Source: HXMU1420-2 sp017643305 | GTDB lineage: Bacteria > Pseudomonadota > Alphaproteobacteria > Rhodobacterales > Rhodobacteraceae | Direction: 5' to 3' | DNA length: 64,000 bases | NCBI GenBank assembly: GCA_965217135.1 | Contig: OZ244249.1 | Location: 310,001 to 374,000, forward strand | Program-made: the position numbers and the translations under genes | Notes under the pieces: model-generated | Databases searched by the model: none | The model's input: the letters and a program-made list of their open reading frames with translations, nothing else | Told to the model about the DNA's origin: nothing | Part shown: positions 40,549-49,935 of the stretch, in pieces | How the letters are laid out: every line of letters begins with the position of its first letter | How positions within the stretch are numbered: position 1 is the stretch's first letter

Positions 40549-41249
40549 TGCTTGAGGTTCGTGATCTGATCACACACTACGGATCCAGTCAGGCCCTGTT
40601 TGGTGTGAGCCTGAATGTTGAGCCGGGGCAGGTGGCCACTCTGCTTGGCCGTAATGGTATGGGCAAGACCACAACGATCAGTTCCATCATGGGTATTGTC
40701 GCGGCTTCCAGCGGATCTATCAGGTTCGAAGGGCGAGAACTTGTGGGGCAGAAGAGCTTCCGAACGGCTAATCTGGGCCTAGGGCTGGTACCGGAGGGAC
40801 GGCAGATTTTTCCAAATCTGTCGCTGCGTGAAAATCTGGTGGCTACTGCATCGAACCACCTGAACCTTCCCAACCCATGGACAGTGGATCGCGTCTTTGC
40901 GCTATTCCCGGAATTGGAAACGCGCCTGACATCGATGGGTAACCTTCTGTCGGGTGGAGAACAGCAGATGCTTGCTATTGGTCGAGCCCTGATGACAAAC
41001 CCGCGTCTTTTGATCCTCGACGAAGCGACCGAAGGACTAGCCCCGCTGGTGCGTCGCAAGATATGGGCGGCTTTGTCGGAAATCCGCGCGCAAGGTTTGG
41101 CAATTCTGGTTGTGGACAAGAATCTTCAGGACCTGAAACGGATTGCTGACCGCCATTTCATTATTCAGCGCGGGCGCGTGGTATGGAGCGGCACCAGCGA
41201 TGAATTGGACGCCAATGGTGAGGCGCAGTCGCGGTATCTTGGGCTTTGA
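40548..41249 (+). CDS. LivF-type ABC ATPase
   Basis: The 233-residue ATPase has Walker A GRNGMGKTT near residue 36, signature LLSGGEQQMLAIGRAL, Walker B LLILDEATEGLAP and the VPEGRQIFPNLS block typical of LivF. It is the last gene of the importer operon. A weak hairpin (AGATTGC/GCGATCT, 41263-41279) follows the stop but has no T run. Confidence 0.9.
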   Translation: MLEVRDLITHYGSSQALFGVSLNVEPGQVATLLGRNGMGKTTTISSIMGIVAASSGSIRFEGRELVGQKSFRTANLGLGLVPEGRQIFPNLSLRENLVATASNHLNLPNPWTVDRVFALFPELETRLTSMGNLLSGGEQQMLAIGRALMTNPRLLILDEATEGLAPLVRRKIWAALSEIRAQGLAILVVDKNLQDLKRIADRHFIIQRGRVVWSGTSDELDANGEAQSRYLGL

Positions 41250-41386
41250 CCTGTTGCTCTTAGATTGCTGAGCGATCTGAGTCTTGACCTATAGGTGTGG
41301 GCAAGATTTTTGGTTGGTTCTTCCGAGTAAGGGTGTTGTCCTGAGAAGGCGAAGGGATGCAGCGCGCTCAATGGGGTGCTGGCTGA

Positions 41387-41698
41387 CTATTTTTCGATAA
41401 TCATCAAATACCGAAAAAGCCTGATGCCGGGATTTGTTGTGTCTTTGATGGAAGTCAGCGGAAGCCCGTCGTAGGAACCTGTAAAGTCTCCCACCCCTTT
41501 AGAATCGAGAAATGTAACCACTAAGGGAACTGCACCGCGAAAAATTACCAAAAACAGGCCAGCGAATAGCAAAAGGTCGCGCAAGACAATGTTTTCGCCC
41601 CGGGTTTCAGAAACCGGCCAGATTACGAAAACAATCGCCACTAGCAACGACCCAAAACCGATGCTGATGCGAGAGCTTCTGCGCGTTGGTTTGATCAA
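41387..41698 (-). CDS. Small membrane protein downstream of polA
   Basis: This 103-residue protein of no recognised family has two hydrophobic helices (GFGSLLVAIVFVIWPV near residue 15 and LLLFAGLFLVIFRGAVPLVV near 45) and a basic N-terminus (IKPTRRSSR). The TTG start overlaps the polA stop (TTGA), so it may be expressed by coupling to polA. No good ribosome binding site is visible. Function unknown. Confidence 0.5.
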   Translation of the reverse strand: MIKPTRRSSRISIGFGSLLVAIVFVIWPVSETRGENIVLRDLLLFAGLFLVIFRGAVPLVVTFLDSKGVGDFTGSYDGLPLTSIKDTTNPGIRLFRYLMIIEK

Positions 41699-44496
41699 TG
41701 GGCTTCAGCCCAGTTGGCGCCCTGACCGGCATCCACCACCATCGGCACCTCCAGATACACCGCCGGATGTGCTGCACCCTCCATCACCTCGCGGGCCCGT
41801 GCAATGGTGTCGTCCACATGTGCTTCGGGCACCTCAAACAGCAATTCGTCATGCACCTGCAACAACATCCGTGCTGGTGTGTCCTCCAGCGCGGCTGGCA
41901 TACGGATCATCGCCCGGCGAATAACGTCTGCCGCCGTCCCCTGGATCGGCGCGTTGATCGCCGCGCGGCGGGCAAAGCCCGCGTGTGGGCCCTTGGCGTT
42001 GATTTCGGGCGTGTGGATCTTGCGCCCGAACAGCGTCTGCACGAATCCATTTTCTTTCGCAAAGGCAATGGTATCGTCCATGTATGCCCGAATACCCGGG
42101 AACTGTTCGAAATACCTGTCGATGAACCGCTGCGCCTCGGCCCTCGGGATGCGCAGGTTGCGGGCCAGACCAAACCCTGAGATGCCATAGATAACCCCGA
42201 AATTGATTGCCTTGGCGCGGCGGCGGATTTCTGGGGTCATCTCCTCCATCGGGACATCAAACATCTCCGATGCGGTCATAGCGTGAATATCCAGCCCCTC
42301 GGCAAAGGCGGATTTCAGCGCTGGAATATCTGCAATCTGCGCCAGAATGCGCAGCTCGATCTGCGAATAGTCCAGGGACAGAAGCGTGTTGCCCGGCTCC
42401 GCCACAAACGCCTCCCGAATACGGCGGCCTTCCTCTGTGCGCACCGGTATGTTCTGCAGATTCGGATCGGTTGAGGCCAACCGTCCCGTATTGGCACCCG
42501 CAATGGCGTAAGACGTATGCACCCGCCCGGTATCGGCGTTGATGTGATCTTGCAACGCGTCCGTGTAGGTCGACTTCAGCTTGCTCAGCTGCCGCCAGTC
42601 CAGCACCCGGCCTGGCAGATCGTGCTCGGTCGCCAGATCCTCCAGAATATCCGCGCCGGTGGAGTACTTCCCGTTTTTGCCGCGCTTGCCGCCTGAAAGG
42701 CTCATCTTGTCAAACAGGATCTCACCCAGCTGCGCGGGGGACCCGACGTTAAAGCTTTCGCCCGCCAGCTCATGAATTTCTGCCTCCAGCCCCGCCATTT
42801 TCTGGGCGAAGGCGTTGGACATGCGCGATAGCGTATCGCGATCCACCTTGATCCCTTGCATCTCCATCTGCGCCAGCACTGGCACCAGCGGGCGTTCCAG
42901 CGTCTCATACACGCGGGTCACCTGTGCCCGATGCAGGTTGGGTTTGAACACATCCCACAGCCGCAGCGTGATATCGGCATCCTCCGCTGCATAAGCCACC
43001 GCATCGTCAATCGGCACCAGGTCAAAGGTCTTGGCTGATTTGCCGGTACCCAGCAGCGGCTTGATCGGGATCGGTGTGTGCGACAGATACCGTTCGCTCA
43101 GCAGGTCCATGCCGTGGTTGTGGATGCCGCCATGCATGGCATAGCTCATCAGCATGGTGTCATCGATCGGGGCTATGTCGATGCCATTGCGGGCAAAGAT
43201 CTTGGCGTCATATTTCATGTTCTGCCCGATCTTCAGGATCGATGGGTCCTCCAGCACGGGCTTCAGCAAATCCAAAGCCTCCTGCAACGGCATCTGCCCC
43301 TCGGCCAGATCGCTGGTGCCAAACAGCCCCTCGCCATCCCCCGCTTTGTGCGTCAGCGGGATATAGCAGGCCGCGCCCGGTTCCACGGCCAACGAAATGC
43401 CCACCAGATCGGCGGTCATTTCGTTCAGACCGGTGGTTTCCGTATCCACCGCCACACGGCCCCATTCCCGGATCTGCGCGATCCAGCGCTGCAGCGCCTC
43501 TGCATCGCGCACGCATTCGTAACCTGTGGCGTCAAACGGCACCGCTTCCGGCTCCGGCGCGGCGTCCTGGGCCGGGGCCGCATCGGCAATAACCGGCGCC
43601 TCGACCCCCATGATATCCGCAATCCGCTTGCTCAGCGTGCGGAACTCCATTTCAGCCAGGAACCCCATCAGCACATCCGTATCCGGCATCCGCACATCCA
43701 GATCATCGAGGCTGAAATCCAGCGCCATCTCGCAATCCAGCTGCACCAGCCGTTTGGACATCTCGATCTGGTCGCGCTTTTCGATCAGGGTCTGCCGCCG
43801 CTTGGGCTGCTTGATCTCGTCAGCTCTGTCCAGAAGAGCTTCCAGATCCCCAAATTCGTTGATCAGCAATGCCGCCGTCTTCACGCCAATGCCTGGCGCA
43901 CCCGGCACGTTGTCCACGCTATCCCCGGCCAGTGCCTGCACATCCACTACGCGCTCGGGCCCGACACCGAATTTCTCGACCACGCCATCCCGGTCGATGC
44001 GCTTGTTTTTCATAACGTCCAGCATCTCGACACCGTCGCCGACCAGCTGCATCAGGTCCTTGTCCGACGAAATGATGGTGACCCGGCCACCAGCTTCCCG
44101 CGCTCGGCAGGCCAGCGTGGCGATGATGTCGTCGGCCTCGAAGCCCTCGATTTCCTTGCATGCGATGTTAAAGGCGCGCGTGGCCTCCCGTGTCAGCGGG
44201 AACTGTGGCACCAGATCTTCCGGCGCGGGCGGCCGATGCGCTTTGTATTGGTCGTAGATCTCGTTGCGAAAGCTCTTGCCGGAATAGTCAAAGATCACGG
44301 CTGCATGAGTCGGGGCATCTGGCCCGGCATTGTCCGCGATATAGCGCTGCAGCATGTTGCAGAAGCCGCTGACCGCGCCAATCGGCAACCCGTCGGATTT
44401 GCGCGTCAGCGGCGGCAGCGCGTGATAGGCGCGGAAAATGAATGCCGACCCGTCAATCAGATGCAGGTGACTGCCCTTGCCGAATGTATCGCCCAT
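41695..44496 (-). CDS. polA: DNA polymerase I
   Basis: The 933-residue repair and Okazaki-fragment polymerase has three domains. The 5' nuclease (HLIDGSAFIFRAYHALPP, ISSDKDLMQLV) covers residues 1-290. The 3'-5' exonuclease has its metal residues intact (VAVDTETTGLNEM near residue 350), so proofreading is likely. The family A polymerase motifs are DYSQIELRILAQI, RRAKAINFGVIYGISG and QVHDELLFEVP. Length is normal for the family. Only 43 bases separate its start from the divergent secreted-protein gene. Confidence 0.96.
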   Translation of the reverse strand: MGDTFGKGSHLHLIDGSAFIFRAYHALPPLTRKSDGLPIGAVSGFCNMLQRYIADNAGPDAPTHAAVIFDYSGKSFRNEIYDQYKAHRPPAPEDLVPQFPLTREATRAFNIACKEIEGFEADDIIATLACRAREAGGRVTIISSDKDLMQLVGDGVEMLDVMKNKRIDRDGVVEKFGVGPERVVDVQALAGDSVDNVPGAPGIGVKTAALLINEFGDLEALLDRADEIKQPKRRQTLIEKRDQIEMSKRLVQLDCEMALDFSLDDLDVRMPDTDVLMGFLAEMEFRTLSKRIADIMGVEAPVIADAAPAQDAAPEPEAVPFDATGYECVRDAEALQRWIAQIREWGRVAVDTETTGLNEMTADLVGISLAVEPGAACYIPLTHKAGDGEGLFGTSDLAEGQMPLQEALDLLKPVLEDPSILKIGQNMKYDAKIFARNGIDIAPIDDTMLMSYAMHGGIHNHGMDLLSERYLSHTPIPIKPLLGTGKSAKTFDLVPIDDAVAYAAEDADITLRLWDVFKPNLHRAQVTRVYETLERPLVPVLAQMEMQGIKVDRDTLSRMSNAFAQKMAGLEAEIHELAGESFNVGSPAQLGEILFDKMSLSGGKRGKNGKYSTGADILEDLATEHDLPGRVLDWRQLSKLKSTYTDALQDHINADTGRVHTSYAIAGANTGRLASTDPNLQNIPVRTEEGRRIREAFVAEPGNTLLSLDYSQIELRILAQIADIPALKSAFAEGLDIHAMTASEMFDVPMEEMTPEIRRRAKAINFGVIYGISGFGLARNLRIPRAEAQRFIDRYFEQFPGIRAYMDDTIAFAKENGFVQTLFGRKIHTPEINAKGPHAGFARRAAINAPIQGTAADVIRRAMIRMPAALEDTPARMLLQVHDELLFEVPEAHVDDTIARAREVMEGAAHPAVYLEVPMVVDAGQGANWAEAH

Positions 44497-44539
44497 GTCC
44501 TAAACACGCCTTACGTTAGTTGACTTGGTTAAATTTGAC

Positions 44540-45025
44540 ATGATCCGACGCGCGGGACCAGTCGCTCTTTCCACTCTTGCCACAGTTCTCTTGGCACAGA
44601 CAGGCGTTGCAGATGATTTCCCAAAATGTGACCCCAAAAAGGATGAACCCGTGACATGTGCGCGTGTGCTGGCTTGCGTGGGCCAAGATGGGCTCTGGTT
44701 TGACGGGGCCGCATTTGGATGGAACAAGGGCGAAGTTTTTGGTGCCTTGTCCAATGGGGTGCCCTGCGTCGGCAATTGGGATTCGGGAGGACCGTTCGGC
44801 ACCGGTCATAGCGAAATGACCTGTTCAGACGGGACAGAAGCGCATATCCTCTATTTTCGCGTAGACTCTGCCACGGGAACAACTCTGGGCCATGGGTTGG
44901 ACAATCGCGGCAGAACGCTGCGCGTTTGGACCGGCACGTCTGTCTTAAACTTTCTGACAGATTCCGAGACCGGCCGCCCCATGCTTCCGTGTACGCCTGA
45001 CCCGCTCCTCCTGACGAAAGGATAG
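44540..45025 (+). CDS. Secreted cysteine-rich hypothetical protein
   Basis: The 161-residue precursor starts MIRRAGPVALSTLATVLLAQTGVAD, a Sec signal peptide. The mature part has about seven Cys (for example FPKCDPKKDEPVTCARVLAC) that could form disulfides, and Gly/Trp-rich segments. No family was recognised. The ATG at 44540 is chosen because it leads straight into the signal; an in-frame TTG 15 bases earlier is possible. No clear ribosome binding site. It is divergent from polA. Confidence 0.6.
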   Translation: MIRRAGPVALSTLATVLLAQTGVADDFPKCDPKKDEPVTCARVLACVGQDGLWFDGAAFGWNKGEVFGALSNGVPCVGNWDSGGPFGTGHSEMTCSDGTEAHILYFRVDSATGTTLGHGLDNRGRTLRVWTGTSVLNFLTDSETGRPMLPCTPDPLLLTKG

Positions 45026-45262
45026 GAGGCGAGGTTCTAGACCGCGCATAGCGGCTGTTTCATCTTTGCCCAAATACTCATTCGCGGGATCCTCTCGAAT
45101 AAATGTGACGTTTCAGGCCGGACACCATCTCAGGAACCCCACGTGCCGGAAATGTCATGATCTTGTCGATGCGCCTGCCGTGGACGGCCAAGCGCGAAGG
45201 ATTGACTGTAAAACGTGCCAATAGATTTCTTACTGCCACATCCCAGATCAGGCTAGTTTCGA

Positions 45263-45445
45263 TCAGGTCAGCGCGTCCGCGAAATCCCGATGCACATAGC
45301 GGCAGTCGCAATAGGGGCACTCGACCCAGCCCTGCTCGGACGCGATCTGCAGCCATACCCGCGGGTGCCCCAACGCGCCCTCGCCGCCGTCACAGGCAAC
45401 GCGATACGTTTCGACAATCTTGGTGTCCGGGGCCTCAATGGTCAT
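45263..45445 (-). CDS. Zinc-finger (zf-CHCC) domain protein
   Basis: The 60-residue protein carries Cys (YRVACDGG), His (GHPRVWL) and CPYCDCRYVH in the order Cys-His-Cys-Cys, the zinc site of the zf-CHCC family. This family includes the NDUFS6-like accessory protein of respiratory complex I. AGAGGA lies eight bases before the ATG at 45445; a longer frame upstream is not supported. It is divergent from dnaE2. Its role is unproven. Confidence 0.8.
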   Translation of the reverse strand: MTIEAPDTKIVETYRVACDGGEGALGHPRVWLQIASEQGWVECPYCDCRYVHRDFADALT

Positions 45446-45584
45446 GTCTGCCGTCCTCTGCGGTCTGGATACCTGGGTTATCGGTGATTGATGCGGTCTG
45501 GGCAAGAGCCCAACGCCCACGTCCTGACGCAAAATTTTTGCGCTCTGCTGGAAGTGCGGGCGCGCATGAAAAAGACTCGAATTA

Positions 45585-45599
45585 GAACAAAAGGTGAAC
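45585..45599 (+). promoter_or_regulatory. LexA (SOS) box before dnaE2
   Basis: GAAC-AAAAGGT-GAAC matches the alphaproteobacterial LexA site (GTTC-N7-GTTC on the other strand) exactly. It ends two bases before the ATG at 45602 and covers the AGGTGA ribosome binding site, so LexA would block transcription right at the gene start. Confidence 0.75.
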
Positions 45600-45601
45600 T
45601 A

Positions 45602-48547
45602 ATGTATCTTGCGATGTTTGTAGAACTGTCCATCACCTCCAATTTCACCTTCCTCACCGGCGCCAGTCATGCCGAGGAATACATGACCCGTGCGGCCATG
45701 CTGGACCTGCCTGCCATTGCGGTGGCCGATGACAATTCTGTCGCCGGGATCGTGCGCGCCCATACCGAAGCCCGGCGCATTGACCGGCTGGTGCGCGAAC
45801 GACGCGACTGGGACGCGGCGCATGACCCGATTGGCCCGCCCCGCCCGGATCACTGCTCCGCCCCTTGTCGTGTTGCGCCCTCGTTCCCGATCTATTCCCG
45901 GCCCCGGCTGATCCCGGCGGCGCGGCTGTTGTTTTCCGATGCCCCGCCTATCACCGCCCTGCCGGAAAACCGAGCGGGCTGGGCATCGCTCTGCCGGTTG
46001 ATTTCCAAGGGGCGGCTCGCGGCGGAAAAAGGTGGTTGTGACCTGAAACTGGCGGACCTGCTGGATCATGCCGAAGGGTTGCAGCTGCTGCTCTGGCCCG
46101 ATGCGCGGCGGGTGCGGGGTGGGGCGCAGGTCTGGGCCTCGCATATGAAACGGCTGACCCGGTGCTTTGCGGGCAAGATGCATCTGCTGATGCACCCGGT
46201 CTATGACGGGCAGGATGCTGACCGCTTCGATGCGCTCACGGCAGAGGCTGAGGCGCTGGGCTTGCACACGGTCGCCTCGGCCGCGCCACGCATGCATCAC
46301 GGGCGGCGACGACGGCTGGCTGATGTGCTGACCGCGATCCGGTTGAAACGCAAGGTCGATGACCTGGGTCGCGACGCACTGGTTAATGGGGAACAGCGCC
46401 TGCGGTCCGAGGCGGAGATGCGCCGCCTCTACCGTGACCACGGGTACGCCATTGATCGCGCCTGGGAACTCAGTCGCAAGCTGCAGTTTTCGCTGGATGA
46501 GCTGCGCTATGAATACCCCTCCGAAGTGACCGACACTGAAACCCCGCCCGAACGATTGCGGCGGCTGGCCTATGAGGGGCTGAGCTGGCGTTATCCGAGT
46601 GGTGCGCCGGACAATGTGGTGGCGATGCTGGAACATGAGCTGACCCTGATCAGCAAGCTGCGTTATGAGCCCTATTTCCTGACAGTACGCGACATCGTCC
46701 AATTTGCCCGGTCGCGTGACATCCTATGCCAGGGGCGCGGGTCGGCGGCGAATTCGGTGGTGTGTTACTGCCTCGGCGTGACCTCGGTCAGCCCGGAAAT
46801 TGGCACGATGGTGTTTGAACGTTTCGTCAGCGAGGCACGGGATGAACCGCCTGACATTGACGTGGATTTCGAACATGAACGGCGCGAAGAGGTGATCCAG
46901 TGGATCTACCAGCGCTATGGCCGCCACCGCGCGGGTCTGTGCGCCACTGTGGTGCACTACCGAGGCAAACGCGCCATTCGCGAGGTGGGCCGCGCCATGG
47001 GGCTCAGCGAAGACACGATCAGCGCGCTTTCCTCCCAGCTCTGGGGGTTCTTTTCCGCCGAAGGGTTGGAAGCGCAGCGGATGCGCGAAATCGGCCTGGA
47101 CCCGACTGACCGGCGGCTGATCCAGACCATGGACCTGGTCTATGAGGTGATCGGTTTTCCCCGGCACCTGAGTCAGCATGTCGGTGGGTTCATCATCACT
47201 GAAGGACGGCTGGACGAACTGGTGCCGATCGAAAACGCCACGATGGAAGACCGCACGGTCATCTGCTGGGACAAGGACGATATCGACAGCCTGGGTATCT
47301 TGAAGGTCGATGTGCTGTCCCTGGGTATGCTGACTTGTATCCGCAAGGCGTTTGACCTGCTGCAGCAGCATCACCAGACCAGCTATACCCTGGCCACGCT
47401 GCCGCCCGAAGATCCATTGGTTTATGACATGCTGTGCAAGGCGGACAGCGTGGGCGTGTTCCAGGTGGAAAGCCGGGCGCAGATGAACTTCCTGCCCCGA
47501 ATGAAGCCGCGTAATTTCTATGACCTCGTGATCGAAGTGGCGATCATTCGGCCGGGGCCCATTCAGGGCGACATGGTGCACCCCTATATCCGGCGCCGGA
47601 ACGGGGAAGAGGAGGTGTCTTTCCCCTCCGATGCGCTGGGGGAGGTGCTGGGCAAGACGCTGGGCGTGCCACTGTTTCAGGAACAGGCGATGCAGATTGC
47701 CATCGTAGGGGCCGGGTTTACGCCGGATCAGGCGGACCGGCTACGGCGGTCGCTGGCCACGTTCAAGAAACATGGCAATGTCAGTGAATTTCGCGGGTTG
47801 TTCATGCGTGGAATGAAGCGCAACGGCTATGATGAGGATTTCGCCGCTCGCTGTTTTTCCCAGATCGAAGGGTTCGGGTCTTACGGTTTTCCCGAAAGCC
47901 ATGCGGCGAGCTTTGCGTTGCTGGTCTATGCCAGCGCCTGGATCAAGTGCCACCATCCGGGGATCTTTGCCTGTGCCTTGCTGAACGCCCAGCCGATGGG
48001 GTTTTATGCACCCGCACAGATCGTGCGGGACGCGCGCGAACATGGGGTGGAGGTGCGGCCCGTCTGTATAAACGCAAGCTATTGGGACAACGTGATGGAA
48101 CCCGACGGGCGCGGCGGGCTGGCATTGCGACTGGGGTTCCGACAGATCAAGGGGCTCGCCGAGGAAGACGCCGCATGGCTAACCGCGACGCGCGGCAATG
48201 GCTACCGCGAGGTGGCTGATGTCTGGCGGCGGGCGGGGCTGGGCCCGGCGGTGCTGGAGCGGCTGGTCGAGGCGGATGTATTTGCCGCTGTCGGGCTGAA
48301 CCGGCGTGATGCGCTCTGGGCCGCAAAAGCGATATTGGCCAAGGTGCCCCTGCCGCTGTTTGCGGGTGGGCTGGAAGGCGAGGCGATCGAGGAACCCGCC
48401 GCGCTGTTGCCCAAGATGGGGCTGGGCGAGCAGGTGGTGGAGGATTACGTGGCCACGCGGTTGAGCCTGAAAGCGCATCCGGTGGGGTTGCTGCGGCATC
48501 TGCTGACACCGGGGATGGTGCAGGCGGGAGGACAGCGCTCGGGCTGA
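45602..48547 (+). CDS. dnaE2: Error-prone DNA polymerase DnaE2 (ImuC)
   Basis: The 981-residue C-family polymerase is used in SOS mutagenesis. It has a PHP domain (FVELSITSNFTFLTGASHAEE), and polymerase catalytic Asp residues in PPDIDVDFEHERREE near residue 420 and LKVDVLSLGMLTCIRKAF. The conserved CQGRGSAANSVVCYCLG lies before them. Fingers and helix-hairpin-helix regions follow. The protein stops at the linker after GEQVVEDYVATRLSLKAHP, so the usual C-terminal OB-fold is not seen. The ATG at 45602 follows AGGTGA; an ATG at 45614 is also possible. No imuA or imuB is adjacent. Confidence 0.92.
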   Translation: MYLAMFVELSITSNFTFLTGASHAEEYMTRAAMLDLPAIAVADDNSVAGIVRAHTEARRIDRLVRERRDWDAAHDPIGPPRPDHCSAPCRVAPSFPIYSRPRLIPAARLLFSDAPPITALPENRAGWASLCRLISKGRLAAEKGGCDLKLADLLDHAEGLQLLLWPDARRVRGGAQVWASHMKRLTRCFAGKMHLLMHPVYDGQDADRFDALTAEAEALGLHTVASAAPRMHHGRRRRLADVLTAIRLKRKVDDLGRDALVNGEQRLRSEAEMRRLYRDHGYAIDRAWELSRKLQFSLDELRYEYPSEVTDTETPPERLRRLAYEGLSWRYPSGAPDNVVAMLEHELTLISKLRYEPYFLTVRDIVQFARSRDILCQGRGSAANSVVCYCLGVTSVSPEIGTMVFERFVSEARDEPPDIDVDFEHERREEVIQWIYQRYGRHRAGLCATVVHYRGKRAIREVGRAMGLSEDTISALSSQLWGFFSAEGLEAQRMREIGLDPTDRRLIQTMDLVYEVIGFPRHLSQHVGGFIITEGRLDELVPIENATMEDRTVICWDKDDIDSLGILKVDVLSLGMLTCIRKAFDLLQQHHQTSYTLATLPPEDPLVYDMLCKADSVGVFQVESRAQMNFLPRMKPRNFYDLVIEVAIIRPGPIQGDMVHPYIRRRNGEEEVSFPSDALGEVLGKTLGVPLFQEQAMQIAIVGAGFTPDQADRLRRSLATFKKHGNVSEFRGLFMRGMKRNGYDEDFAARCFSQIEGFGSYGFPESHAASFALLVYASAWIKCHHPGIFACALLNAQPMGFYAPAQIVRDAREHGVEVRPVCINASYWDNVMEPDGRGGLALRLGFRQIKGLAEEDAAWLTATRGNGYREVADVWRRAGLGPAVLERLVEADVFAAVGLNRRDALWAAKAILAKVPLPLFAGGLEGEAIEEPAALLPKMGLGEQVVEDYVATRLSLKAHPVGLLRHLLTPGMVQAGGQRSG

Positions 48548-48708
48548 TGCCCATCGCCCCGCCCACCCTCCCGCAGGTTTGGAGCCGCCGCCCCCCGGGC
48601 CCCCAAAGTATTTGGAAACAGGAGAAGCCAAAGATGACGGCCATGCTTGAAAAGGTACTCGTGTGCGGTAGAGTTCAAACAGATCATTTCAAACAATTGG
48701 AGAGTTTC

Positions 48709-49242
48709 ATGCGCAAGATTGGATGGATTGTCGCCCTTGTTGCCGGCCTGATGGCCACGGCGGGGCAGGCCAAGGATGAAGTCAGCGTGCTGCCCAGTGC
48801 GGAGAGCATTTTTACCAAGTGGGGTGAGGAAAGCGGCTGGACGATCTATGCTGACCGGTCGCGCAATTCCTGTCTGATCGAACGGGTTGATCCGGCGGAA
48901 AACGTGGTGCAAATGGGGCTGACTGAGATCAAGGCGATTGGCTATCTGGGGATTTTCACCAAGGCGAATATCGACCTGAAGGAAGGTGAGGATACGGTGA
49001 TCGTGGCCTTTGACGATGCGGTTTACACCGGCACGGCCACCCGCAAGACCAAGCATCTGCCGGATGGTTACAAGGGCGGGTATATCCTGACTGATGATCC
49101 GGAGTTCGTGGATCTGGTGCAGCGGAAATACGAAATGATCGTGTTTCCGGGCAAGGAGTACGCGATTGTCATCAATCTGGATGGCAGCTTAAAGGCCATC
49201 GATGCGGCGCGTGAGTGTTTCACGGACCTGAATGGCGGCTGA
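48709..49242 (+). CDS. Secreted hypothetical protein
   Basis: The 177-residue precursor starts MRKIGWIVALVAGLMATAGQA, a signal peptide. The mature part is mixed and acidic with a Cys in NSCLIERVDP and one near the end (AARECFTDL), perhaps a disulfide. GGAG lies six bases before the ATG at 48709; the frame runs upstream to the dnaE2 stop without a site. It overlaps the porin gene start by 11 bases. No family recognised; periplasmic location is inferred. Confidence 0.7.
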   Translation: MRKIGWIVALVAGLMATAGQAKDEVSVLPSAESIFTKWGEESGWTIYADRSRNSCLIERVDPAENVVQMGLTEIKAIGYLGIFTKANIDLKEGEDTVIVAFDDAVYTGTATRKTKHLPDGYKGGYILTDDPEFVDLVQRKYEMIVFPGKEYAIVINLDGSLKAIDAARECFTDLNGG

Positions 49243-49930
49243 TAGGTTCCTTCGTTTCTGCGCGGTGGCGTTGTCTGCCGCGCTGGCCCTTGTTGGAGCG
49301 GCGGCACGGGCCGACCCAATTGAGTATTATGCCGGGGTGACGCTTACGTCGAACTACGTGTCGGACGGTATGACCCAGACACGTGACGGGGCCGCGGTGC
49401 AGCCGTATCTGGAGGCTGGGGTCAACGGGTTTTACGCTGGAATCTGGGGTTCCACCGTGGATTTTGCTACTGCGGACCGGGCGGAGGTGGACCTGTACAT
49501 CGGCTATCGGACGGCGGTGCTGGATGGTCGGCTGGGGCTCGATCTGGGTTATGCGCGGTATTTTTACGATGACAGCGGGGATTGCTGCGGTGAGCTGAAG
49601 CTGAGCGCGCTCTATGCGGTGACCGACCGGTTCGGGATTGGCGGGTACCTGGCCTATGACCCGGAGGCGGAAGCGTTCAATCGCAGTGCGACGCTAGCAT
49701 ATGAGGTGAACGACCGGCTGGCCGTGTCGGCCCTGTGGGGCAAAATTGATGCAGGTGGGTGGACCTATTAGGATGCGGGCGGATCTTATGCGTTCAACGA
49801 TATCGCGTCGCTGGATCTCCGATATTATGGAGCGTCGGCGGGGGATCCGGGACTGGTTCTGTCGCTATCATTTGCTACCATCCAAGGCACGTTGCGGCGC
49901 ATGTTCGGGGCAGCCAGCGGGCAGCGCTAG
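49232..49930 (+). pseudogene. TorF-family porin gene interrupted by an in-frame TAG
   Basis: A signal peptide (LRFCAVALSAALALVGAAARA) is followed by short beta-strand repeats (YYAGVTLTSNYVSDGMTQT, EVDLYIGYRTAVL, LGLDLGYARYFY) typical of the putative TorF porin family. At 49769-49771 a TAG ends the frame after GGWTY. The same frame then continues for 52 codons with coding character (DAGGSYAFNDIASLDLRYYG and a terminal LVLSLSFATIQG strand) to the TAG at 49928-49930. The full product would be 232 residues. The stop would remove the last beta strands needed for barrel closure. A sequencing error, a recent mutation or suppression could explain it. Confidence 0.75.
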
Positions 49931-49935
49931 GCGGG

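Noticed and set aside
43078..44523. 481-codon open frame opposite polA
   Set aside because: Antisense to three conserved polA domains; no family resemblance.
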